64,000 nt of DNA from NCBI RefSeq assembly GCF_022448905.1, contig NZ_JAKVCW010000005.1, forward strand, positions 1 through 64,000. Reading direction: 5' to 3'. The notes below the pieces were generated by a model. That model made no database searches. It had not been told where the DNA came from and worked only from the letters and a program-made list of their open reading frames with translations. Positions 38,268 to 46,776 of the stretch are shown here, piece after piece. This stretch comes from Shimia sp. (GTDB taxonomy: Bacteria > Pseudomonadota > Alphaproteobacteria > Rhodobacterales > Rhodobacteraceae). The number at the start of each line of letters is the position of its first letter. The first letter of the stretch is position 1. The translations under genes were made by a program, and so were the position numbers.

Positions 38268-38952
38268 CGGGTGCCTCCAGCATTTTTTCGGCAAGCGTGA
38301 TGCCTTCGGGGGAGCCAACGTCACACCATTTGCCGGGGTATGTCAGACCATAAAGGCGGTCGCGTTTGTGCATTTGGTCCCAGAGCAGGTTAAGCGAGAA
38401 CGCGGTTTCTGAGATGTCGTGCAGCCCGTCCGTTTTGAGGATCTGGATACCGGAATAGACAACCCCGGGCCCGCGTGAGATTTGACCGGTTTCGCTCAGA
38501 ACAAAGTCGCCTTTGCCTTTGTGACCAATGGCGTTTTCTTTGGGAAGGCACAGCAGAAGCGCGTCCATTTTTTCTGGTTGCCAGGCCTCCTGCAGCATTT
38601 GGAATGGGTTGGGACCGCGCCAGACTGCGTCGGTGTTGCTAGTGAAAACAGGTCCGTCTCCAAGCAGTGGCAAGGCATTGCGCAGGCCACCGCCGGTTTC
38701 CAAAATCTCAGGTGTTTCGACAACGACCTGGACCGGCTTAGCCTTTAGATGATCCACCACCTTTTGATGGTGATAATGCGCATTCACAACAGTGCGGGCT
38801 GGAGAGATCGCGTGGGTCAGGTCCAGAGTGCGATCGAGAAGCGCTTTGCCGCCCACCCGCAAAAGTGGCTTCGGCGTGTTACGGGTCAGCTCACCCATGC
38901 GCGTGCCAAATCCGGCGGCGAAGAGCATTACGGCGTCGGGATGGTGGCGCAT
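38260..38952 (-). CDS. murU: Nucleotidyltransferase, MurU-like
   Basis: A 230-residue sugar-phosphate nucleotidyltransferase. The N-terminal FAAGFGTRMGELT is the nucleotide-binding signature and PKPLLRVGGK follows with the catalytic lysine. Next to an AmgK-like kinase it fits MurU, which makes UDP-MurNAc from MurNAc-1-phosphate in peptidoglycan recycling. It overlaps the kinase gene by 25 bp. An internal ATG at 38928 would remove this overlap but cut the usual N-terminus. Confidence 0.82.
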   Translation of the reverse strand: MRHHPDAVMLFAAGFGTRMGELTRNTPKPLLRVGGKALLDRTLDLTHAISPARTVVNAHYHHQKVVDHLKAKPVQVVVETPEILETGGGLRNALPLLGDGPVFTSNTDAVWRGPNPFQMLQEAWQPEKMDALLLCLPKENAIGHKGKGDFVLSETGQISRGPGVVYSGIQILKTDGLHDISETAFSLNLLWDQMHKRDRLYGLTYPGKWCDVGSPEGITLAEKMLEAPDV

Positions 38953-39950
38953 TTTGATTTCAGTTTCTCTAGTATGTCTTGAGTTGGGGCGGGCAAGGTG
39001 CCGGCAAGTATGTCGGCGGGCTCTTTGAGGATGGGATGTCTTAGATTGCGCATCGCCAGATCATAGACACGCGGGATCATGTCCACATAGTGCGGCTTTC
39101 CGTAGTGCATACAAAGCCTCGCAAAGACACCGACGATCCGCAGGTTGCGCTGTGCGCCGAGCAGGGCGTAGGCTACGTCAAACGATTGTGGGTCTAGGCC
39201 TGCGTTATGCACGAAATGCGCTTTGGTCTGACGCTCGACGTCAACTGGAACGTCACGACGGGCGTCTTGCAGGAGGGAGACCAGATCATAGGCTTTGTGG
39301 CCCTGCAGGGCGTCTTGAAAGTCCAGCAGTCCAACTTTGCCAACGCCGTCGCGGTCGGGCAACCACAACAGATTTTCGGCGTGATAGTCTCGCAAAACGA
39401 GCACGTCCGGCGTTCCGAGGCGGTCTTTCAGGATTGGAGCAATGGCATTGTGAAACGTCTCCCAAGCCTGTTGCCAAGGTCGGTCCGCACCGGCGACGTA
39501 CCAGGAAAACAGCGGTTCAATCATCTCTGCCAAAGTGGCCGCATCCATTTGACGCAAGCCAGAGGGCGGAGTGTGTTGATGCAAGACGGTAAGCACATTG
39601 GCGGCGGCTGTATAAAGCGAGACTTCTGTGCCTGGGTTATTGGGAATGACACGGGCAAAGAGGTCATCGCCCAGGTCTTCCAACAACAACAAACCTTGGC
39701 TGTGGACTTGAAGGTAAATCTTCGGCGCAGACAGACCTTTGGCGGTCAAATATACGGCCATGTTGGCAAACTGTTCTGTACCGTTACCGCCTTCAACTGG
39801 CGCGTCCATTAGCACCGCAGTATTTCCGTTGGGTAGTTCCAAACGTTTGTAGCGACGGGCGGAGGCATCGCCGGCAAGGTCGAAGTGTTGGGCTGTTTCC
39901 CACTCGGTATTGGCCAAGAAGGTTTCAATCACAGCGTCGCGGGTTGTCAT
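38928..39950 (-). CDS. amgK: Sugar kinase of the AmgK family
   Basis: About 340 residues with the aminoglycoside-phosphotransferase fold: SARRYKRLEL, the catalytic loop RDYHAENLLWL and the metal-binding LLDFQDALQG. AmgK phosphorylates N-acetylmuramate and N-acetylglucosamine at the anomeric carbon. The adjacent MurU-like gene supports this identity over antibiotic resistance. The ATG at 39950 overlaps the tsaE stop as ATGA; the longer frame begins inside tsaE. Confidence 0.83.
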   Translation of the reverse strand: MTTRDAVIETFLANTEWETAQHFDLAGDASARRYKRLELPNGNTAVLMDAPVEGGNGTEQFANMAVYLTAKGLSAPKIYLQVHSQGLLLLEDLGDDLFARVIPNNPGTEVSLYTAAANVLTVLHQHTPPSGLRQMDAATLAEMIEPLFSWYVAGADRPWQQAWETFHNAIAPILKDRLGTPDVLVLRDYHAENLLWLPDRDGVGKVGLLDFQDALQGHKAYDLVSLLQDARRDVPVDVERQTKAHFVHNAGLDPQSFDVAYALLGAQRNLRIVGVFARLCMHYGKPHYVDMIPRVYDLAMRNLRHPILKEPADILAGTLPAPTQDILEKLKSKCATIPTP

Positions 39951-40420
39951 GTTGGGATGCCGGCAAGTTTTTCCGCCCAATGATTGGATGCGGAGGTGAG
40001 CGTCAGGGTGCGATGCTCTTCTTGCGGGGCAATTTCAAACCGCAATGTGAGGGCATTTTCCGGGGCAAGTTCCGCCAAACGGTCGGGCCATTCCACCAAA
40101 CAAATGGCGTCTTCAAACGCATCGGTCAGGCCCAGTTCCACCACTTCGTCCGGTGCGGAGAGGCGGTACAGATCAGCGTGCCAGACTTCAGAATTTGGAC
40201 CGTCATAGACCTGCACCAATGTGAAGGTTGGCGAAGGCACGTCTTCCATGACCGGCAGTAAGGATTGGATCAGAGAGCGGGCAAAATGGGTTTTACCGGC
40301 GCCAATTGGACCCTCAAGCAAGACAACGTCACCTGGCAATAGGGTGGCCGCCACCTGAACCGCAAGAGCTTGCGTTTCCGAAGGGGAATGTAGGGAGAGC
40401 GTGCGAGAAAAAACCGTCAT
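39947..40420 (-). CDS. tsaE: tRNA threonylcarbamoyladenosine biosynthesis ATPase TsaE
   Basis: ATPase required with TsaB and TsaD for the t6A37 modification of tRNA. The 157-residue protein has Walker A GPIGAGKTHFAR near residue 37 and the TFTLVQVYD and HADLYRL segments. tsaD is in this window near 56 kb. It is coupled to the amgK-like gene by a 4-bp overlap. Confidence 0.95.
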   Translation of the reverse strand: MTVFSRTLSLHSPSETQALAVQVAATLLPGDVVLLEGPIGAGKTHFARSLIQSLLPVMEDVPSPTFTLVQVYDGPNSEVWHADLYRLSAPDEVVELGLTDAFEDAICLVEWPDRLAELAPENALTLRFEIAPQEEHRTLTLTSASNHWAEKLAGIPT

Positions 40421-40468
40421 AGCGCCACAGTAAAAACGCGGCCCGTGACCTGCAAGCGGGTTTGGGAC

Positions 40469-41971
40469 TTAGTGTGCGGTTGGCAATGGCACGCCAGCCG
40501 GACTGATTTCCTTAAATGTTAACAGCGTGACACCGCCAGCAACAGGTGTGACCTCCACAGTCAGGACTTCGCCTGTGGTCTTGGAGACGGAAGCGGACCA
40601 TGCGCTGCGATCAGAAGTTGAGAGAATCCGCTTTTTAAGCTTGTCCCAAACAGGAGAGGCTTGGCAGTCCGCCTGCCAATGCTGGAATGCATCGTGGAAG
40701 GTGTATTCGGCAAAGGTCCGCTCCGGGTCGCTTTTCCACAGATCGCGATAGGCCTGGTTGCACATGCGCAGTTGGCCGGTTGGGGAAAATAGGATCAGCG
40801 CGCTTTTAACGGTGTCCAGAACGCTGTGGACCTGTTCCAACTCACTGCGAATGCGGCGGGTGACGGTGATCTCTGCGGTGATGTCTTCGACCAAAAAAAC
40901 CAGCGCGCCGTCCGGATGGGGGCGACCCGTCACCTTGTAGGTCACGCCGGTCGGCAGCGTCCAAGTCTCGCTGTAATCGCCGGTTTGAGCTTCCTGTACG
41001 ATTCGGGACACCTGTGCGCGCCAATCCGTCTGGCCGTTCGGGGCCGGGGCCACATGGTGTTCCCGCAGCTGATCAAAAAAGGAAAAGAGATCACAGCGGT
41101 TGGTAAGGAAGTCGACGGACAAACCGGTCAGTTCGGTGAGCGCCGGATTGAATAAAACCAGACGTTGGTTTTGATCAAAGATGGCGAGCCCTGTGGAAAG
41201 CTGCGCGAAGGTTTGCGAAAAAGTCTGCACAAAGCTGCGACGGGCGTCCTGCGCAGAAACTTCTGCATCCGCTTCGGTGGTATAAAACATGGTGTCTGGG
41301 CCGGCATGTACGGCGGTCACGTTGAACCAGTGGGCCAGGGAGCCGTCCGGACGGCAGAGTTTGAAGCGCAAAGGTGGATCGCCTGGCGAAAGGGTTGAGG
41401 TGTCAAAAAGTGCTTGGGTGTCTGGGGCAAACCCAAGTGTGGCTCCAAGGGATTTGTAGGCGGTGTTGCGCCACACAATCACGCCTTTTGCGTTGATCTT
41501 CCAAATGGGATTGGGTGCCTGAAACATCGCCTGCAAAATCGCCGTGCGGCGAGCCATGTCCGGGGCGTTGTCCTGTTCCAATGTCACGCGGGCGACATCG
41601 TTCCATTGATCCAGAGTGACAATTGAGGCGTCATTGGGATCATTGGATTTGAGGACGGTTACATCCCGCTCTTGGGCAGAGCCTTGCGCATAGGGGAAAT
41701 CGGGAAAACTGGCCGAGAGTTTTTTGCGCAGGGCTTCCCAATCGAAGCGCTCAGTTGGTGTTTCCGAGCACAAGCGAAGGGCGGCTGTATTGGCGTCAAC
41801 CAAGGTTCCCGCGCGAAACAGGAAGCGAGCAACCTGCTGTGACGGAGGCGATGGTTCGTCCAAGGGAAAGATGGTCTGCGAAAGCGAGCCGCGGAATTGT
41901 CTGACCACTGCGGCGGTTGCGAGGCTTGAAAGAACCAAAAGCGCAAAAAATAGGGCACTGAATACAAACAT
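40469..41971 (-). CDS. Membrane-anchored PAS-domain protein without a kinase domain
   Basis: A 500-residue protein with one N-terminal helix (about 3-23), a variable region, and three PAS-like modules (about 150-250, 255-370 and 385-490). PAS hallmarks include IFDQNQRLVLFNPALTELTGL and LILFSPTGQLRMCNQAY. A short helical linker (ITRRIRSELEQVHSVL) stands where a histidine kinase would begin, but no H-box or ATPase domain follows and the gene ends after the third module. Located between regB and tsaE on the same strand, so a modulator of redox signalling is conceivable but unproven. Confidence 0.75.
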   Translation of the reverse strand: MFVFSALFFALLVLSSLATAAVVRQFRGSLSQTIFPLDEPSPPSQQVARFLFRAGTLVDANTAALRLCSETPTERFDWEALRKKLSASFPDFPYAQGSAQERDVTVLKSNDPNDASIVTLDQWNDVARVTLEQDNAPDMARRTAILQAMFQAPNPIWKINAKGVIVWRNTAYKSLGATLGFAPDTQALFDTSTLSPGDPPLRFKLCRPDGSLAHWFNVTAVHAGPDTMFYTTEADAEVSAQDARRSFVQTFSQTFAQLSTGLAIFDQNQRLVLFNPALTELTGLSVDFLTNRCDLFSFFDQLREHHVAPAPNGQTDWRAQVSRIVQEAQTGDYSETWTLPTGVTYKVTGRPHPDGALVFLVEDITAEITVTRRIRSELEQVHSVLDTVKSALILFSPTGQLRMCNQAYRDLWKSDPERTFAEYTFHDAFQHWQADCQASPVWDKLKKRILSTSDRSAWSASVSKTTGEVLTVEVTPVAGGVTLLTFKEISPAGVPLPTAH

Positions 41972-42075
41972 GGAGATCCCCAGAGTTATTTGGAAACAAC
42001 GAGGAGTGTGTAATTAGATTACCCAAATAGCTTACTCAAAATTGCGCTTTTTTTCAAGGCCGTGCGTTCGATAGG

Positions 42076-43461
42076 TTAGGAATGGTGCAACGGATTATCA
42101 CCTTTTCCAATTGCAGAGGCGTTCATGGCGGCATCAACTTTTTCCCGCGGCCAAATGACTTCAACAACGGCACCGCGAGCATCCTTTTCGGCTGAATTTT
42201 CTCCTAATATACTGTATCCGTTCGCAAAACTAATCTCTGCGCCAGAACGTTCTAGAAGGGTCTTGGCAATAAACAAACCTAAGCCCATGCCCTCATACCC
42301 GGGTCGCTTTTTGACGTCTTTTGCCGATTTGCGATAGCGGACAAAAGGGTCCCCTATTCGCCCAATGAGGTGCGGTGGATACCCGGGGCCATCATCCAAA
42401 ATTCGGACAGAAACCGACTCAGTTGAACACTCGGTTTCAACCCAGACAGAGGTATTGGCAAAATCGACTGCGTTTTGAATCAGGTTGCGCAGACCGTGAA
42501 TGATTTCGGGGCGGCGCAGGATTTCCGGACCGTCCAGCAGATCAAAATGGTCAAATATGATTTCTTTTCCGCGGCCCATATGTGGCTCGGCGGCTTCTTC
42601 GATCACAGTGGATAGCGGCGCTTTTCGCAGGTGCAAGTCGTCCTTCCCGGCGCGCCCCATGGAGCGCAGGATGTCTCGGCAGCGGTCGGCTTGTTGACGG
42701 ATCAATGCAGCGTCTTCGTAGAGGTCTGGGTTATCCTCCAACTCTTCCATCAATTCCGCACTGGTGAGTTTGATCGTGGCCAAAGGCGTGCCCAATTCAT
42801 GAGCCGCTGCGGCCACAACGCCACCGAGGTCAGTGAGTTTTTGTTCGCGGGCTAAGGCCATCTGAGTGGCGGCCAGAGCCTCACCCATGGAGGACATTTC
42901 AGACACAACCCGGCGGGAGTAGAGCGACGAGAAAAACAAGGCGATGACAATCGCGGCCCAGTTGCCAAAGAGGAAGACATCCGGCACGCGCAGGATGAAA
43001 AAGTTCTGCGTACGTAAGGGGATATGAAACTCCAGCAAGGCAGTGACTAATACGATGGTCAGACCGCCCAGAAATAAGGCTGAGCGGATTGGCATTAAGG
43101 AAGCGGCGATGGAGACAGGCGCAACAACCAGGAAGGAAAACGGGTTGTGCAAACCCCCGGTCAAAAAAAGCAAAAAGCTGAGTTGAAGCACATCAAACAG
43201 CAACACCGCCATGTTCTCTTTTTCCGTGAGCAACCTATTTTCTGGGAAGACAAAAGTCGCTATCAGGTTGCCGGTGACCGAGACGCCTACCGCCATGTAG
43301 CAGAGCCCATAGTACAGCTCTAATCCGAAGCCGAATTGCGCCACCAGAAGCGCAACAATCTGGCCGCAAATGGCAATCCAGCGCAGCATGATGAACGTGC
43401 GCAGGCGGATCCAGTTGCTGCGACGATTTGTATTAAGCAATGCGCCTGACAAATCCGTCAT
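42076..43461 (-). CDS. regB: Redox sensor histidine kinase RegB/PrrB
   Basis: Membrane sensor of respiratory/quinone redox state that phosphorylates RegA. The 461-residue protein has six membrane helices (about 20-180), the quinone-binding GGLHNPF motif, the H-box HELGTPLATIKL, the redox-active cysteine in ADRCRDILRSMGRAG, and an ATPase domain (GPGYPP, GMGLGL). The frame is open upstream, but the ATG at 43461 fits the family. It is divergent from senC and regA, the classic alphaproteobacterial arrangement. Confidence 0.95.
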   Translation of the reverse strand: MTDLSGALLNTNRRSNWIRLRTFIMLRWIAICGQIVALLVAQFGFGLELYYGLCYMAVGVSVTGNLIATFVFPENRLLTEKENMAVLLFDVLQLSFLLFLTGGLHNPFSFLVVAPVSIAASLMPIRSALFLGGLTIVLVTALLEFHIPLRTQNFFILRVPDVFLFGNWAAIVIALFFSSLYSRRVVSEMSSMGEALAATQMALAREQKLTDLGGVVAAAAHELGTPLATIKLTSAELMEELEDNPDLYEDAALIRQQADRCRDILRSMGRAGKDDLHLRKAPLSTVIEEAAEPHMGRGKEIIFDHFDLLDGPEILRRPEIIHGLRNLIQNAVDFANTSVWVETECSTESVSVRILDDGPGYPPHLIGRIGDPFVRYRKSAKDVKKRPGYEGMGLGLFIAKTLLERSGAEISFANGYSILGENSAEKDARGAVVEVIWPREKVDAAMNASAIGKGDNPLHHS

Positions 43462-43533
43462 TTTGGGGCCTTTCCGCTTGTGTCTTTGCGCAACCTTGAT
43501 AGGTCTCAACGCCAACTCCCGCAACTAAACTTG

Positions 43534-44175
43534 ATGAGGTTTGAGATGGTTCGGATGGTGGCGGCTGTGGCCGCGTTTGTAGCGATCTTTGCACTTGCTG
43601 GCATGTGGTATGTGAGTCGTGGCAACGGTGACGGCGATCAGTTTGCGCAATGCCGTCAAGGGCAGGTTGCCGGTGGCACCAGCGCGATTGGGGGGCCGTT
43701 TGAGCTGGTGAACGGCGACGGGGAAACTGTCACGGACAAGGATGTTTTGACCGAACCGTCACTGGTCTATTTTGGCTATACGTTCTGCCCGGATGTCTGC
43801 CCGTTGGACAACACGCGGAACGCAGAAGCTGTTGATATTCTTGAAGCAGACGGCAAGATCGTGACGCCTGTGTTCATCACCATCGATCCGGAGCGGGACA
43901 CGCCGGAAGTGATGAAAGACTATTCCGGTTATGTGCATGAACGAATGATTGGGTTGACCGGGTCTTTGGAGCAGGTGAAGAAAGCCAGCCAGGCCTACCG
44001 CACTTACTACAAGAAGCAGGCGCCGGAAGATGGCGATGACGAGTATTACCTCGTGGATCACTCGACCTTCACCTATTTGACGCTGCCTGAGCACGGCTTT
44101 GTTGAGTACTTCCGCCGCGATGTGACTCCTGAAAAAATGGCCGAAACGGTCGCCTGTTTCGTAGACAATATGTAG
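43534..44175 (+). CDS. senC: SCO1/SenC/PrrC-family copper protein
   Basis: Membrane-anchored thioredoxin-fold protein that helps assemble the CuA centre of cytochrome oxidase and is linked to RegBA signalling. About 213 residues: N-terminal helix (about 6-26), copper-binding CPDVC in YTFCPDVCP, and the distal histidine in DHSTFTYL. The open frame reaches 43480, but the ATG at 43534 gives a short anchored start; an ATG at 43546 is also possible. Confidence 0.93.
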   Translation: MRFEMVRMVAAVAAFVAIFALAGMWYVSRGNGDGDQFAQCRQGQVAGGTSAIGGPFELVNGDGETVTDKDVLTEPSLVYFGYTFCPDVCPLDNTRNAEAVDILEADGKIVTPVFITIDPERDTPEVMKDYSGYVHERMIGLTGSLEQVKKASQAYRTYYKKQAPEDGDDEYYLVDHSTFTYLTLPEHGFVEYFRRDVTPEKMAETVACFVDNM

Positions 44176-44249
44176 TGGCATTGGGTCTGTTTGACCCAAC
44201 ACACCAGGGACGCTAATACTTGTCCAAAGACGCAGTGGGGAACAGGCAC

Positions 44250-44804
44250 ATGACGGAAAACGCGCTGTCGGAGATCGGGCCGGACAAATCACTTCTGTTG
44301 GTAGATGACGACGAGCCGTTTCTGCGTCGTCTTGCTAAGGCCATGGAAAAACGCGGTTTTGAGGTGGAAATGGCCGGGTCGGTTGCGGCCGGGCAAGCGA
44401 TTGCCACAGCCCGTCCACCTGCCTACGCCGTGGTGGATCTGCGCCTTGGTGATGGCAACGGTTTGGACGTTGTTGAGGTCATTCGTGAAAAGCGGGCGGA
44501 CAGCCGGGTTGTGGTGCTGACGGGCTATGGCGCGATTGCGACTGCTGTGGCTGCGGTGAAGATCGGGGCGACCGATTACCTCAGTAAGCCAGCGGATGCG
44601 ACGGATGTGATGAACGCGCTTTTGAGTGGGCCGGATGAGCTTCCACCGCCGCCGGAAAACCCGATGAGTGCGGACCGTGTGCGCTGGGAGCATATCCAGC
44701 GGGTCTATGAACTCTGTGATCGGAACGTGAGTGAAACCGCACGTCGGCTGAACATGCACCGACGGACGTTGCAGCGGATTTTGGCGAAGCGTTCGCCGCG
44801 TTAA
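44250..44804 (+). CDS. regA: Redox response regulator RegA/PrrA
   Basis: Global redox regulator phosphorylated by RegB. The 184-residue protein has a receiver domain with acidic pair LLVDDDEPF and phosphoacceptor Asp in VVDLRLGDG, a four-proline hinge (PPPPENP), and a C-terminal helix-turn-helix (SETARRLNMHRRTLQRILAKRSPR) of the highly conserved RegA type. The ATG at 44250 fits the family length; a TTG at 44220 would add ten residues. Downstream lies a hairpin. Confidence 0.96.
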   Translation: MTENALSEIGPDKSLLLVDDDEPFLRRLAKAMEKRGFEVEMAGSVAAGQAIATARPPAYAVVDLRLGDGNGLDVVEVIREKRADSRVVVLTGYGAIATAVAAVKIGATDYLSKPADATDVMNALLSGPDELPPPPENPMSADRVRWEHIQRVYELCDRNVSETARRLNMHRRTLQRILAKRSPR

Positions 44805-44823
44805 GACCAGATCGGAGCGCGTC

Positions 44824-44864
44824 CAAAACAACGTCGGTATCGTGTCGGTATCGCGACTGTTTTG
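44824..44864. repeat. Intergenic repeat element A
   Basis: Arms CAAAACA (44824-44830) and TGTTTTG (44858-44864) enclose the near-tandem GTCGGTATCG-T-GTCGGTATCG. The 13-mer AACGTCGGTATCG (44830-44842) recurs in inverted orientation at 48301-48313. Confidence 0.55.
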
Positions 44865-44883
44865 CGGAGGTGCGCCAAGTGTT

Positions 44884-44914
44884 AACAAACCCGGTCCAGG
44901 TGGCCGGGTTTGTT
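44884..44914 (+). terminator. Hairpin terminator after regA
   Basis: A perfect 11-bp stem, AACAAACCCGG (44884-44894) and CCGGGTTTGTT (44904-44914), with a 9-nt loop, followed by GCGTTTT. The weak U-tract makes it a probable rather than certain intrinsic terminator. Confidence 0.6.
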
Positions 44915-45023
44915 GCGTTTTGGGGAATTGATTGGCTGACCAATCGATCCGGTTCGGGGATTGGCACCATCCAGAATGGTTGCCTTACCGTGACATCAGA
45001 TACAGCCCGAAAACCCAAAACGT

Positions 45024-45048
45024 GAAAAACCCGGCCGCAAGGGCCGGG
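45024..45048 (-). terminator. Rho-independent terminator of the leucine dehydrogenase gene
   Basis: Stem CCCGGCC (45030-45036) and GGCCGGG (45042-45048) with a 5-nt loop; on the minus strand TTTTTCAC follows. A second hairpin, CGTCCCTCTC paired with GAGAGGGGACG (45073-45095), lies just upstream on the same transcript. Confidence 0.75.
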
Positions 45049-45114
45049 CAGTGGGTTCCAAGAGAACCGGAACGTCCCTCTCAGGAGAGGGGACGATTAT
45101 CATGGGGTTATGGT

Positions 45115-46161
45115 TTAGGCGGCTTTGTCCGCCAGCATCTCGTCCACGATGGCCACAGCCACATCCGCCGGGCTGCAATCCATGGTTTTGGCGCGGGCAA
45201 AGATGCGGTCCAGCGTGTTTTCCACCGCGGCCAGCTTCTCGTCGACATGTGCGGCCCGGTTGTCGATGGCGAGCACCTCGGTGGCAACGTTGATGATACC
45301 GCCCGCGTTGGCGACGAAATCCGGCGCATAGAGGATGCCGCGCGCATGCAGGCGGGCGCCGTCCTCAGCCGTGGCCAGCTGGTTGTTGGCGCCGCCGCAA
45401 ACGGCCGCAACGTTGAGCTTGGCAATGCTGTCCGCGTTCAGGATGGCGCCAATCGCGCAGGGGGCAAAAATGTCTGCCTTCACGGTCAGAATCTCATCTG
45501 GGCCAGCGGTTTTGGCGTCGTACTTTTGTGCAAGTTCTGCGACGCGTTTGGCGTCAATGTCTGCCAGGATCAGTTTGGCGCCCGCCTTGTGCAGGAGGTC
45601 GCAAAGATAGGTGCCAACGTGACCCAGGCCCTGAACGGCGATGCTGCGACCGGTCAGATCTGCGCTGCCAAATTGATGTTTGGCGGTGACTTTGATTGAC
45701 TCAAAGATGCCACGCGCCGTGATTGGGGAGGGATCGCCGGAGGCGTGTGGTCCGTCTGGCAGGCCAGCAACAAACTTGGTTTCGGTGGCCAGAAGCGCCA
45801 TGTCGGATGGGCTCATGCCCATGTCTTCGGCGGTCCAGTAGTCGCCTTCGAGTGTGTTGATGGCGCGGGCGAAGGTCAGCAGCTGTGCGGAGGTTTTGGC
45901 CGAGGCGTCGCCAATGATGACGGCCTTGCCGCCACCCAAGGGCAGGCCAGCAGCAGCGTTTTTGTAGGTCATGCCCTCAGACAGGCGCAGCGCGTCGGTC
46001 AAGGCCGCGTCTTCACTCTCGTAAGGACGCATCCGTAGGCCACCCGCGGCCGGGCCAAGTTTGGTCGAATGCACCGCGATAAAACCGGTGAGGCCAATGC
46101 TGGCGTCATGAACGCGCAAAACGGTTTCGTGGGTGGGGGTGGCCAGGCGGGTGATTTGCAT
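45115..46161 (-). CDS. Leucine dehydrogenase (Glu/Leu/Phe/Val dehydrogenase family)
   Basis: NAD-dependent oxidative deaminase of branched-chain amino acids. The 348-residue protein has both family lysines, K67 in TYKNAA and K79 in PLGGGKA, and the dinucleotide loop GLGHVGTYL. The ATG at 46161 fits; the open frame extends 30 codons upstream without resemblance. The gene is divergent from an Lrp-family regulator, which suggests amino-acid-responsive control. Confidence 0.9.
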   Translation of the reverse strand: MQITRLATPTHETVLRVHDASIGLTGFIAVHSTKLGPAAGGLRMRPYESEDAALTDALRLSEGMTYKNAAAGLPLGGGKAVIIGDASAKTSAQLLTFARAINTLEGDYWTAEDMGMSPSDMALLATETKFVAGLPDGPHASGDPSPITARGIFESIKVTAKHQFGSADLTGRSIAVQGLGHVGTYLCDLLHKAGAKLILADIDAKRVAELAQKYDAKTAGPDEILTVKADIFAPCAIGAILNADSIAKLNVAAVCGGANNQLATAEDGARLHARGILYAPDFVANAGGIINVATEVLAIDNRAAHVDEKLAAVENTLDRIFARAKTMDCSPADVAVAIVDEMLADKAA

Positions 46162-46268
46162 TGGACGTTTCCTTTGTTCTTGTCGCTGTGTCCCAGGCGC
46201 GAAGTGGCGGCAAATTGACACAGGATCGACAGAGGTTTTCTCCAAATGCACCTATGCGGGCGGGTAAA

Positions 46269-46309
46269 TTTCGGAGATAATGCGCCAAATATGGTTAACT
46301 TTTGGAGAT
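46269..46309. promoter_or_regulatory. Operator-like repeats between the leucine dehydrogenase and Lrp genes
   Basis: The direct repeat TTTCGGAGAT (46269-46278) and TTTTGGAGAT (46300-46309) lies 31 bp apart. The partial dyad CCAAA (46285-46289) to TTTGG (46301-46305) surrounds GTTAAC. Position between divergent genes suits binding by the Lrp-family protein. Confidence 0.35.
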
Positions 46310-46316
46310 TTTCCCT

Positions 46317-46772
46317 ATGGATGCCATCGATCGTAGAATCGTGAGAGCGTTGCAGCTGGACGGGCGCATGAAGATTGGAGATCTGGCGGAGCAGGTCGGG
46401 CTGTCGGCAACGCCCTGTGCGCGGCGGTTGGAGCGGCTGCAGGCGGATGGGGTGATCACCGGCTATGGCGCGCGGGTGGATCCACGCAAAATGGGGGTTC
46501 CGGTGACGATTTTTGTGTCAGTGGAACTGGAAACCCAAGGCGCGGACCGCATCAAAGAGTTTGAACGGGCGGTGCGTGGGTTTGAGGAGGTCATGGAGTG
46601 TTACCTCATGACCGGCTCGCGGGATTTCCTGCTGCGCGTGGTGGCGGCGGATTTGGACGCGTTTGATGCATTTCTGGAGCATCGGCTGATGAAGGTGAAA
46701 GGCGTGCGCAATATGCGGAGCAACTTTGCCCTGCGGGCCTTGGTGCGGCGGGATGTGCTACCGGCGATGTAA
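46317..46772 (+). CDS. Lrp/AsnC-family transcriptional regulator
   Basis: A 151-residue regulator: N-terminal helix-turn-helix (MDAIDRRIVRALQLDGRM, then GLSATPCARRLERL) and a C-terminal RAM ligand-binding domain with MECYLMTGSRDFLLRV. The start is the ATG at 46317, with GGAGA 8 bases before it; the longer TTG frame lacks support. The divergent leucine dehydrogenase gene is its likely target, with leucine or a related amino acid as effector. Confidence 0.92.
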   Translation: MDAIDRRIVRALQLDGRMKIGDLAEQVGLSATPCARRLERLQADGVITGYGARVDPRKMGVPVTIFVSVELETQGADRIKEFERAVRGFEEVMECYLMTGSRDFLLRVVAADLDAFDAFLEHRLMKVKGVRNMRSNFALRALVRRDVLPAM

Positions 46773-46776
46773 GCGT

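Larger units (their letters stand above)
44805..45114. other. Intergenic region after regA with repeat element A and two hairpins
   Basis: 310 bp without a gene. It holds the repeat element at 44824-44864, a perfect 11-bp hairpin at 44884-44914, and a convergent terminator at 45024-45048. No small open frame with a ribosome-binding site was noticed. Confidence 0.6.
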
